Positions 24,619-31,777 of a DNA stretch of 56,662 bases are shown here, piece after piece (the stretch's first letter is position 1; every line of letters begins with the position of its first letter). The stretch is from Frankiales bacterium. Lineage in GTDB: Bacteria; Actinomycetota; Actinomycetes; JAFAQI01. A program made the translations under genes and the position numbers. The stretch spans positions 1 to 56,662 of the forward strand of contig JAICXQ010000009.1 of the NCBI GenBank assembly GCA_025980325.1, given 5' to 3'. The notes beneath the pieces are model-generated. The model did no database searches. It had not been told where the DNA came from and was given only the letters and a program-made list of their open reading frames with translations.

Positions 24619-25530
24619 ATGGCCCGCGACCGTTACCCCGTCATCGACGTGTCGTCGTGGGAGTTGCTTGGGCTCGAGGCTGATGGGTTGCGTGAGCATC
24701 CCTGGCTACTGGACCCTGAGACCGATTCCACTTGGCTGTGGAAACCGGCGGTGCTGCACGCCGAGCGTCAACAAGGCGAGGACTGGTCCGAGAAGATCGC
24801 GAGTGAGTTGGGCAGCACGCTGGGTCTGCCCTGCGCCCGTGTCAAACTCGCGCGTCGCGGGCCACGAGCGGGTTGTGTGTCGCTCGATCTCCGACCTCCG
24901 GGTTGGGAACTGCAACCGGGAGCCGTGTTGCTCGCCGGCCTTGTTGACGGTTACCAGTCGAGAATCAAAGGCCGTCCGGGACACTCGTTGCCAAATATCC
25001 GCCGTGCGCTCGATGGCTACTCAGTGCCTCCAAATGCAGAGGGCCTACCGGCGTCGTTCGATGCGTTTGAAGTTCTTGCTGGTTATCTCGTCTTTGATGC
25101 CTTGATCGCGAACCGTGATAGGCACGACCACAACTGGGCGGTGCTTCGCCCTCCCCCAGAAGCGAAGGGGACGGACTGTCTGTGCGGTTCGTATGATCAC
25201 GCAAGCAGCTTGGGATTCAATCTTCTGGACGAGGAGCGAGCCCGCTGGTTAAGCCTCGGGAACGTAGCGCAGTGGGCGAGACGCGGGACGGCGTACAAGT
25301 TCGAGCACGATCTATCGCACCAACCGCCCACTCTCGTCCAGCTTGCACACCGGGCCTTGACGATGTGCAGGACGGAAGCGAAGCAGTTCTGGCTAGACGC
25401 GGTCGCCAATCTCTCGAGGGATGTGTTTGAAGCGCTTGTGGAACCGGTTCCGGAACTGTCGGACGTTACGGCTAGGTTCATCGTCGAACTCATGATCATC
25501 AACCGACGGAGAGTGCTTGATGGTCAGTAG
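24619..25530 (+). CDS. HipA-like Ser/Thr kinase, C-terminal kinase core (candidate toxin)
   Basis: 303 aa from the ATG at 24619. It has the HipA kinase core but not the HipA N-terminal subdomain: WLWKPAVLHAERQQGEDWSE resembles the HipA ATP-site strand, LIANRDRHDHNWAVL near residue 173 is the HipA catalytic loop (NxDRHxxN), and SYDHASSLGFN is the metal-binding DFG equivalent. HipA and HipT kinases phosphorylate Glu-tRNA synthetase or similar targets. Base use is visibly less GC-rich than around it. The gene overlaps the next one, which supplies a HipA-N1-like segment, so the two look like one split system. Confidence 0.8.
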   Translation: MARDRYPVIDVSSWELLGLEADGLREHPWLLDPETDSTWLWKPAVLHAERQQGEDWSEKIASELGSTLGLPCARVKLARRGPRAGCVSLDLRPPGWELQPGAVLLAGLVDGYQSRIKGRPGHSLPNIRRALDGYSVPPNAEGLPASFDAFEVLAGYLVFDALIANRDRHDHNWAVLRPPPEAKGTDCLCGSYDHASSLGFNLLDEERARWLSLGNVAQWARRGTAYKFEHDLSHQPPTLVQLAHRALTMCRTEAKQFWLDAVANLSRDVFEALVEPVPELSDVTARFIVELMIINRRRVLDGQ

Positions 25531-26317
25531 CGCGAAACCAGACGGCCACGCCCGTCGGTTCGCCGTCGCATGGCGTAACCCGAGCCGTCCGGCCATTTCG
25601 CCAATCGGATTGCTGGAACGTCACGAACTCGGCTACTCGTTCGCGTACCTGCGTGCGGCGGGCTTAGTACCAGGATTTAGACCACTGCTGAGCTTCCCCA
25701 CTCTGTATCGCACCTACAGATCGCTGGTTCTCTTTCCCTTCTTCTCGCAGAGGGTGATGGATCCGAAGCGACCTGAATACCAGGATTACGTTCGCTCGCT
25801 TGCGCTTCCAGCAGACGCCGACGAGTTGGACATCCTCGGCCGAGCCGGAGGACAGCGCAAGGGAGACCACGTCCAGGTCTTGGAAGCGCCGAAAGTCGCG
25901 CCAGACGGACACACCACATATGTGTTCCTGGTGAGGGGAGTCCGTCATATCGCCGGGGCTGTGGAACAGCGCGAGCGAGCACTCGAACAACTTCGAGTCA
26001 ACGACGAGCTTCGATTGCAGCCCGAACCAGAGAATCCCGTCAATCCGCGAGCGGTCGTGATTGCTGACACCGGCGGGACAAGGCTGGGATGGGTGCCGGA
26101 CCTTCTTCTTCCGTACGTGGATGCCGTCCAATCAACAAGTCAGTCCCGGCTTTCGGTCGAGCGTGTGAACGGTCCTGACCTTCCTGGGCACCTTCGACTC
26201 GTGGCGAGGATCACGGGAACGGCACCCGTTGACTTCGAGCCCTTCACAGGCTCGGGGTGGGAGTTGGCGAGTGATGACGTCGTCACTAATGCTGCACTAG
26301 CGGGATATCCGGCATGA
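25520..26317 (+). CDS. HipA N1-subdomain/HIRAN fusion protein (candidate partner or antitoxin)
   Basis: 265 aa from the ATG at 25520, overlapping the kinase gene by 11 bases. Residues 10-90 read like the N-terminal subdomain of HipA (RRFAVAWRNPSRPAISPIGLL, LGYSFAYLRAAGL, PLLSFPTLYRTYRS, LFPFFSQRVMDP). Residues about 115-205 match a HIRAN domain: LRLQPEPENPVNPRAVVIADTGGTRLGWVPDLLLPYVDAV. HIRAN domains bind DNA ends or single strands. In HipBST systems the N1 piece is a separate antitoxin (HipS); here it is fused to HIRAN. Lower GC suggests acquisition by transfer. Function is inferred. Confidence 0.72.
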   Translation: MVSSAKPDGHARRFAVAWRNPSRPAISPIGLLERHELGYSFAYLRAAGLVPGFRPLLSFPTLYRTYRSLVLFPFFSQRVMDPKRPEYQDYVRSLALPADADELDILGRAGGQRKGDHVQVLEAPKVAPDGHTTYVFLVRGVRHIAGAVEQRERALEQLRVNDELRLQPEPENPVNPRAVVIADTGGTRLGWVPDLLLPYVDAVQSTSQSRLSVERVNGPDLPGHLRLVARITGTAPVDFEPFTGSGWELASDDVVTNAALAGYPA

Positions 26318-26418
26318 AGCTATTGGTTTGGCTCGCTGAGCCGTATACTTCGAAGACGCGCATCTGGATGCGGCCGCTGAAACAAGCAGCCTCACGACCA
26401 GCGTTCGGGTCGCGCTAG

Positions 26419-26465
26419 TCGAAGGCTCCGATCTCGCCACACGGCTTGAGGTCGGAGCCGTTCGA
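26419..26465 (+). terminator. Hairpin terminator after the HipA/HIRAN pair
   Basis: Arms TCGAAGGCTCCGA (26419-26431) and TCGGAGCCGTTCGA (26452-26465) form a 13-bp stem with one bulged G and a 20-base loop, followed by TTTCTCT. It is the most classical intrinsic terminator in the window and closes the transferred gene pair. Confidence 0.65.
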
Positions 26466-26500
26466 TTTCTCTAGTCCTCGCGCCCGTACGGCCAGCTCGT

Positions 26501-27400
26501 TCATCCGGCCGCGCGGAACTCCTCATAACGCTCTTCCAAGCTCGTCCTGTCGGGACGCGCTTGCACGACTCTTGGGACTTGGACGTGCACCCCATGCATT
26601 TCTTGCAGACCATGGAGAAGCATTGGACCGTCGATCTCGTCCAGGACGTCGCGTCGGACTTCCACGACGAGGTCCGGCCGCACTCCGAGGATGTTCTCGT
26701 CGAACGCGGCGTGATGAATCTTGCACAGCGCTAAACCGTTGGGGACTGCCGGCAGTCCACGCGGGTGCCCGTCCGGCAGGATGTGCGCGGCGTCGAGCAG
26801 CCGCACATGCCTGAGGCGGCACATCGCACAGCTGTCGTCGTACGCGCGTAGCACTCTCGTGCGGAAGATCGGTTGATGCAGCCGCCGTTTCGTGAGTTGC
26901 CGGGCATACTCGCGTTCCGGCCAGGTCATGTCTGGTCGTGGCATTGCGCGCTGGGCCGGATCCACCGAGACAGTGAACTCAAGTTGCGCCGGATCCTCGG
27001 CCTCGATCCACACGGGGTAGTGCGCCGCATACACACCCCGGCCTACCCCGATGAAGTAGATAAGTGGCGTTCCCCTTCGCATGGCTTCTCGAAGCGAACG
27101 GTTGTCGGAGTGTTGCGGATCGTTGCCGCGGTACTTGTATCTCACGAAGCCGTCGTCCCCGAGGTCGTCTTCGTACGGCTGTAGTTCGTTCGGCGCGGTG
27201 TACGTCGTACGGATCGACAGCGCGGCATCCATTCCTGCCGGCTTCCAGATTCCGGTCTGGACGATCAGCCGAACCGGCTTCCCCTCGTACGAGAACGCAT
27301 TGATCTCCGCGGATGGCAGGCCGCCGTCGGGGTGCAGCCGCTTGAGCCGGTCGAGGTGCGCGAAGGCAGCCAGCCGCAGTTGCTCGGTCGCGTCCGCCAC
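26501..27400 (-). CDS. HNH endonuclease (putative restriction enzyme)
   Basis: 299 aa. The C-terminal HNH domain is at about 200-260: CAMCRLRHVRLLDAAHILPDG, then LPAVPNGLALCKIHHAAFDENIL, with the DAAHI His and the N...HH...F(D)xN pattern. The N-terminal 170 residues contain YFIGVGRGVYAAHYPVWI, an aromatic-rich region as found in the recognition domain of McrA-like stand-alone HNH restriction enzymes. No methyltransferase partner lies nearby, so it may cut modified DNA or act alone; this is inference. The start is a GTG at 27400, 22 bases after the crotonase stop. Confidence 0.78.
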   Translation of the reverse strand: MADATEQLRLAAFAHLDRLKRLHPDGGLPSAEINAFSYEGKPVRLIVQTGIWKPAGMDAALSIRTTYTAPNELQPYEDDLGDDGFVRYKYRGNDPQHSDNRSLREAMRRGTPLIYFIGVGRGVYAAHYPVWIEAEDPAQLEFTVSVDPAQRAMPRPDMTWPEREYARQLTKRRLHQPIFRTRVLRAYDDSCAMCRLRHVRLLDAAHILPDGHPRGLPAVPNGLALCKIHHAAFDENILGVRPDLVVEVRRDVLDEIDGPMLLHGLQEMHGVHVQVPRVVQARPDRTSLEERYEEFRAAG

Positions 27401-27422
27401 CTCGTCGTTGTATCAGCCGTGG

Positions 27423-28283
27423 TCAGCCACCGTCCGGGATCGGGCGGCCTGAATCTCGCCACTCGACCGCGGCGTGGAACCCCTCCGACTCGGCCAGCGC
27501 CTTGAACCAGTTGCCTTCCGGCGTGTGCCGCGCGATCCCGTCGAACAGCGTCGCCAGCAACTGCGTGCCCTGCAACCCCATGTTGTCGTACGCCTGGTTG
27601 ATCAGCAGCTTCTGCATCACGAGCTGATTGATCGGCACACCCGCGATCCGATCCGCCAACTGCTCGACCGCCGCGTCCAACGAATCCAAAGGCACCGACG
27701 ACACCGCGAGTCCCCACGCCGCAGCCGTCGCACCGTCGATCGTGTCGCCGGTCAGCAACATTCGCTTCGCCCGCTCCGCACCGAGCCGGTACACCCACAT
27801 CGCCGTCGTCGGGCAACCCCACACTCGCGCCGGCGGGTAGCCGATCCGCGCGTCGTCGGCGATCACCAGCAGATCGCACGACAGCGCGATGTCGCTGCCA
27901 CCGGCGACCGCGTGCCCGTGCACCTTCGCGATCGTCGGCTTCAACGATCGCCACAACGAAAAGAAGTCGTCGGTGTTGCGCCGCATCTCGCGGTAGTCCC
28001 GCACTGGATCCCATGCACCCGCCGACGGTTGGCGCCACCGTTCACCGACGTCGCCCTCCGCGAACTGCTTCAGGTCGTATCCGGCGCAGAACGCGCGACC
28101 GGCGCCCTGTACGACGATCACCCGCACCGCATCGTCGGCGTTCGCCAACTCGACCGCGGACCGGATCTCGCCCGGCATCGTGTCATCGATCGCGTTTAGC
28201 CGTTCCGGCCGGTTCAGCGTCACGTACGCCTTCGCATCGCGCACGTTGTAGGTGAGGGTCGAAAACGTGGTCACGGCGTACAT
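27423..28283 (-). CDS. Enoyl-CoA hydratase/isomerase (crotonase) family protein
   Basis: 286 aa from the ATG at 28283 (a longer frame to 28385 has no homology). Crotonase features: [14 protein letters not shown]-type strand ([18 protein letters not shown]), oxyanion loop [15 protein letters not shown] and [20 protein letters not shown]. The position of the classical second catalytic Glu is occupied within WGCPTTAMW, so the reaction could differ from hydration. Such proteins act on acyl-CoA in fatty-acid or aromatic degradation. It lies between accessory genes but has GC-rich, host-like codon use. Confidence 0.85.
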   Translation of the reverse strand: MYAVTTFSTLTYNVRDAKAYVTLNRPERLNAIDDTMPGEIRSAVELANADDAVRVIVVQGAGRAFCAGYDLKQFAEGDVGERWRQPSAGAWDPVRDYREMRRNTDDFFSLWRSLKPTIAKVHGHAVAGGSDIALSCDLLVIADDARIGYPPARVWGCPTTAMWVYRLGAERAKRMLLTGDTIDGATAAAWGLAVSSVPLDSLDAAVEQLADRIAGVPINQLVMQKLLINQAYDNMGLQGTQLLATLFDGIARHTPEGNWFKALAESEGFHAAVEWRDSGRPIPDGG

Positions 28284-28643
28284 CCTCGCCCGGCGCGACC
28301 GACGGTGTTCGCGCATGTCGTTCTCGGCCATGCCGGGAGCGGTCACCGCCGGGCAACCAACCGACATCCTATCGACTATTGACACGCATTAATCATACAG
28401 TTAGCTTGTTCTAGAGAGGCAATTGAGCAGCAGTAGGGAGGCGGTAGTGATGCTGAAACGTCCGGCAGCCACCATCAGCCGCCCAGAGGCGCGTGCGCCT
28501 CCCGGTCGAGCCGTGGAGCCCGATGGCCACCCTGTGGTGGGGCTCAAGGGCTGTCCGGGTTGCGCCTTCAGACCTGGCTGCGAGCAGCCGATACAGTGGA
28601 CACGTCAGTGGTGACGCAATGGAGACGCATCTAAACGGCAGTT
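28284..28643. other. Gene-poor stretch upstream of the RES-Xre pair
   Basis: I see no convincing gene here. A promoter-like TTGACA (28379-28384) with TAGCTT 17 bases on points rightward. A compact hairpin around 28516-28545 pairs GAGCCC with GGGCTC and CCACC with GGTGG. An inverted repeat CGTCA/TGACG lies at 28603-28616. A 63-aa frame at 28423-28614 has no supporting signal and was not called. Confidence 0.4.
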
Positions 28644-28657
28644 GCTCGACATCGAGC
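28644..28657. promoter_or_regulatory. Inverted repeat, candidate autoregulatory operator of the RES-Xre operon
   Basis: GCTCGA-CA-TCGAGC is a perfect 6+6 inverted repeat 44 bases before the antitoxin ATG, next to a -10-like TAGCCT (28662-28667). Antitoxins of this family usually repress their own promoter, so this is the natural candidate site; binding is not shown by sequence. Confidence 0.5.
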
Positions 28658-28701
28658 CTGCTAGCCTGCGTTCGTCCACACCTTCGAAGCCAGGAGACGT
28701 G

Positions 28702-29109
28702 ATGCTGAATCGGGCCGATATCGGCGCGGACGTCAACCGCATGGACGACTCCGTCGCTGCTGAGCATCGCGCGTACAAGGAGTCGACCGCGCTGAGCGTG
28801 CCCCAGATCGCGGGGTACCTGCTGGAAACCTTGGGCCAGAAGGTCACCGCCCTGGGCGTCGGGCTGCGCGATGCCCGTCCCGTCCGCGCCTGGCAAGAGG
28901 GGCGCGAGATTCGCGAAGAGAACGAGGTCCGGCTTCGCCTGCTCTACCGGGTGGCAAAAACCGTGGCATCGATCTACGACGAGGAGACGGCCCGGGCGTT
29001 TCTGCGGTCTTCGAGTCCTTATCTGGGTGACGAGGCTCCAGTCTTCGCCATCGCGGCCGGCGATGAGAAGAGCGCTCTCGAGGCGCTTCGCGCCTTCCTG
29101 GAGGGGTAG
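28702..29109 (+). CDS. Xre/MbcA/ParS-type antitoxin
   Basis: 135 aa from the ATG at 28702, with AGGAG five bases upstream. The first half is HTH-like (ALSVPQIAGYLLETLGQKVTALGVGL, then RAWQEGREIREENEVRLRLLYRV). The C-terminal half, IYDEETARAFLRSSSPYLGDEAPVFAIAAGDEKSALEALRAFL, matches the toxin-binding domain of Xre/MbcA antitoxins, which plugs the RES active site. The RES gene follows after 72 bases, the common order for this toxin-antitoxin type. Confidence 0.85.
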   Translation: MLNRADIGADVNRMDDSVAAEHRAYKESTALSVPQIAGYLLETLGQKVTALGVGLRDARPVRAWQEGREIREENEVRLRLLYRVAKTVASIYDEETARAFLRSSSPYLGDEAPVFAIAAGDEKSALEALRAFLEG

Positions 29110-29181
29110 CCGACTTTCCACGGGCTTGAGCGCAGCAAGGAGTCCGTCTGGTTCGGATGTTGCCTGTGCTGTGATGTCCTT

Positions 29182-29928
29182 GTGTCCGGTTCGTTCCAAT
29201 GGTCCTTCGCCGCAACCCGGTTCCCGGCGAACGGTGCCGTCCGAATCCATCGCAGCCCCACCCAGCTCCGGCCGCGCGACGCCTTCGTCGTCCGGGATCG
29301 GTTCGACGATCCCGAGGGCGACTACCGCGTTCGATACCTCGCGACCTCGCTGCGCGGAGCGTTACTCGAAGTGCTCGACCACTTTCGATCGACCCGATCT
29401 GCGGAAGCAGCGCTAGCCGCGATGGCCGGCGTCGAGGGCATCGACATCCTCGCCGAACAGCCGGCCGGAAAGGTGCCGGAGCGCTGGCTGGCCGAGCAGC
29501 GAATCGGGCGCGGTCAAATCGAGTCCGATTCGGCCGTATTCATCGACGTGACGAACGACGAGCTGCTGGCCGCGATGCACGACACCCCTCGCGTCCAGAC
29601 TGTCCTGGCCGCCCCTGACGTCCGCGCGGCCTTCGGGCCGGATGTCCGTCTCGACGAAGGAACCATGCGAGCGGTCGGCGCCGCGGCTCGCAAGATCACT
29701 CAGGCTGTCAGCCGTGAGGTCTTCGAATTGGGGTCGCCGGTCGTCGGGATCCGCTACAAGACTCGTTTCTCCGATATCGAGGAGTGCTGGGCGGTGTTCG
29801 ACGATCGCATCCACGTGCAGTTCGAACGGCCGACCACGCTCGACGTCACCGATCGCGAAGTCCGCAAGATCCTGGCCGACGTGGCAGCGACCTACAGCCT
29901 CATCTTGCCGTCGAACTGGGTGCTCTAG
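29182..29928 (+). CDS. RES-domain NAD+ phosphorylase toxin (MbcT-like)
   Basis: 248 aa from a GTG. The RES fold residues are visible: VRIHRSPTQLRPRDAF with the first Arg, GDYRVRYLATSLRGALLEVLDHFR with Tyr and the Glu of the NAD site, and VGIRYKTRFSDIEECWAVFDD near the C-terminus. Characterised relatives (MbcT, Res) split NAD+ with phosphate and stop growth unless bound by their Xre/MbcA antitoxin. The gene is complete and the catalytic residues appear intact. The transcript is probably shared with the antitoxin. Confidence 0.85.
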   Translation: MSGSFQWSFAATRFPANGAVRIHRSPTQLRPRDAFVVRDRFDDPEGDYRVRYLATSLRGALLEVLDHFRSTRSAEAALAAMAGVEGIDILAEQPAGKVPERWLAEQRIGRGQIESDSAVFIDVTNDELLAAMHDTPRVQTVLAAPDVRAAFGPDVRLDEGTMRAVGAAARKITQAVSREVFELGSPVVGIRYKTRFSDIEECWAVFDDRIHVQFERPTTLDVTDREVRKILADVAATYSLILPSNWVL

Positions 29929-30087
29929 CGACGCGCGGGCCAGGGGTGGACGGAGCGGCAATTTGCTCCAAATGGACCGATGGCTCGCGTGAAGGTCGGA
30001 TGGACATCTAGTTACTCAGAGACACGTGACGTCACCGCATGTAGTGCCTTCTAGTCAATTTGAGCCAACGCTCTGGATTGTTCGGAT

Positions 30088-30128
30088 ACAACCCCCGATG
30101 GTTGTTGGACCGGGCGGGACTACGCCCG
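30088..30128 (+). promoter_or_regulatory. Structured leader in front of the subtilase gene
   Basis: Two successive perfect 6-bp hairpins with 6-base loops: ACAACC-cccgat-GGTTGT (30088-30105) and CGGGCG-ggacta-CGCCCG (30111-30128). A segment of the first hairpin (GTTGG, 30104-30108) could instead pair with CCAAC (30146-30150) next to the G-run and start codon at 30155, so two exclusive folds are possible. No known riboswitch consensus is recognised. Confidence 0.4.
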
Positions 30129-30154
30129 TGCCACTTCGGGGGGGACCAACCCAC

Positions 30155-31777
30155 ATGGCGACGCGTTCGACCGCTGGCCAGAAGCTGCGCCGCGCAGCAT
30201 CCCTGACCCTCGTCTGCGGTGTCCTGACCACGGCCGGCACGACACCGGCCCAAGCCGGCCTGCTCGGTGGCCTGCTCGGCGGTCTCACCGGCACCGTCGT
30301 CGGTGTCGTCACCACCGCGGTCGACACGACGACCGGCCTGCTCAACGGTGCCGACTGGGGCTACTCCGCGTCCCAGACGCCGATGAGCCTCGTCAACCAG
30401 ACCATCGGCGCCAACTCCTTGGCCGACCTCGGCTACACGGGCAAGGGAGTCGGCGTCGCCCTCATCGACACCGGCGTCGTACCGGTCCAGGGCCTCACGT
30501 CCGGCAACGTCGTCAACGGCCCCGACCTGTCGCTCGACAACCCGTCCTCACAACTCGCGAACGTCGATGGCTTCGGCCACGGCACGCACATGGCCGGCAT
30601 CATCGCCGGCAACGACGGCACGGCGAGCGGTTACAAGGGCGTCGCGCCCGGAGCAACGCTGCTCAACGTCAAGGTCGGTGCGACCGACGGCGCCGTCGAT
30701 GTCAGCCAGGTCATCGCCGGCATCGACTGGGTCGTTCAGCACCGCAACGACAACGGCATGAACATCCGCGTCATCAACCTCTCCTACGGCACCGACGGCG
30801 CGCAGCGCTACCAGGTCGATCCGCTCGCCGCGGCCGTCGAGCACGCATGGGAAAACGGCATCGTCGTCGTCGTCGCGGGCGGCAACAGCGGCACGACGAT
30901 CCCGTCTCTCGACAACCCGGCGACCGACCCGTACGTCATCTCGGTCGGCGCCGACGACCCGAACGGCACCGCGAGCAGCTACGACGACTCGATCCCGGCG
31001 TTCTCGTCCCGCGGCTCGTCCTCGCGCCACGTCGACCTCGTCGCTCCGGGCCAGTCGATCGTCTCGTTGCGCGACCCGGGCAGCTACATCGACACCGAGT
31101 ACCCGGCGGCCGTCGTCAACAACAGGTTCTTCAAGGGCAGCGGCACGTCCCAGGCGACCGCGGTCGTCTCCGGCGCGGTCGCGCTGCTGCTCCAAGACCG
31201 GCCTAACCTGACCCCGGATCAGGTGAAGGCCGCACTCATGAGCACCGCCACGGCGCTGCCGCAGGCGAGCGCGCAGGCGCGTGGCGCGGGCCTGCTCAAC
31301 GTCTTCGGCGCGAGCCTCGCGCTCGTCGGACCGAGCACGCAGACCTGGCCGGCGTCCAGCGGTCTCGGCACGCTCGAGGGCGCTCGCGGCGACGTGCACA
31401 TCGGCGACAACGGCGTGCTGCTGACCGGCGAGCAGGACATCTTCGGCTCGCCCTGGAACGGCGCGACGTGGGCCCCCGCCAGCGCAGCCGGCGACGCCTG
31501 GGACGGCGGCTGGTGGAACGGCGACGAGTGGACCGGCGGGTGCTGGTGCGGCGACTCCTGGACCGGCGATGCGTTCTCCGGCCACACGTGGTCCGGGCAC
31601 ACGTGGTCCGGGCACACCTGGTCGGGTTCGGCGTGGACCGGCCACACCTGGTCCGGCGAAAGCTGGGACGGGCACACGTGGAGCGGGTCCGGGTGGGTCG
31701 GCCACACGTGGTCCGGTAGCGCTTGGACCGGCCATACCTGGTCCGGTCATACCTGGTCCGGCGCGTGGTGGGGATAA
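30155..31777 (+). CDS. Secreted subtilisin-like serine protease (S8) with Trp-rich repeat tail
   Basis: 540 aa from the ATG at 30155. A signal peptide (AASLTLVCGVLTTAGTTPAQA) is followed by a Gly-rich hydrophobic stretch. The catalytic triad is intact: Asp in GVALIDTGV, His in GFGHGTHMAG, Ser in GSGTSQATA, with the oxyanion Asn in VVAGGNSG. After about residue 420 a linker leads to a tail of roughly 25 Trp-containing pentads (W-S/T-G-x-x; HTWSG is the commonest unit) that ends at the C-terminus. Similar Trp-rich tails occur on other actinobacterial subtilases; their role is unknown. The next gene starts inside the last codons. Confidence 0.9.
   Translation: MATRSTAGQKLRRAASLTLVCGVLTTAGTTPAQAGLLGGLLGGLTGTVVGVVTTAVDTTTGLLNGADWGYSASQTPMSLVNQTIGANSLADLGYTGKGVGVALIDTGVVPVQGLTSGNVVNGPDLSLDNPSSQLANVDGFGHGTHMAGIIAGNDGTASGYKGVAPGATLLNVKVGATDGAVDVSQVIAGIDWVVQHRNDNGMNIRVINLSYGTDGAQRYQVDPLAAAVEHAWENGIVVVVAGGNSGTTIPSLDNPATDPYVISVGADDPNGTASSYDDSIPAFSSRGSSSRHVDLVAPGQSIVSLRDPGSYIDTEYPAAVVNNRFFKGSGTSQATAVVSGAVALLLQDRPNLTPDQVKAALMSTATALPQASAQARGAGLLNVFGASLALVGPSTQTWPASSGLGTLEGARGDVHIGDNGVLLTGEQDIFGSPWNGATWAPASAAGDAWDGGWWNGDEWTGGCWCGDSWTGDAFSGHTWSGHTWSGHTWSGSAWTGHTWSGESWDGHTWSGSGWVGHTWSGSAWTGHTWSGHTWSGAWWG
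31545..31774 (+). repeat. 15-bp tandem repeat coding for W-[ST]-G-x-x pentads
   Basis: An imperfect 15-base unit close to cacacgtggtccggc is repeated through the 3' end of the subtilase gene. Third codon positions vary (tgg tcc/tcg ggc/gga cac/tcg acg/acc) while Trp and Gly are constant, which indicates selection on the protein rather than recent DNA duplication alone. Confidence 0.8.

Noticed and set aside
26397-26421. Possible attachment-site remnant resembling the tRNA-Arg 3' end
   Set aside because: Needs two indels to align 15 bases and no integrase is present; also explained as part of a short hairpin.
28423-28614. Small plus-strand frame upstream of the antitoxin
   Set aside because: No ribosome site, no recognisable features, and it overlaps strong hairpins.
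28411-29250. 279-codon minus-strand frame across the antitoxin
   Set aside because: No domain features, whereas the plus frame matches an Xre/MbcA antitoxin with a strong ribosome site.
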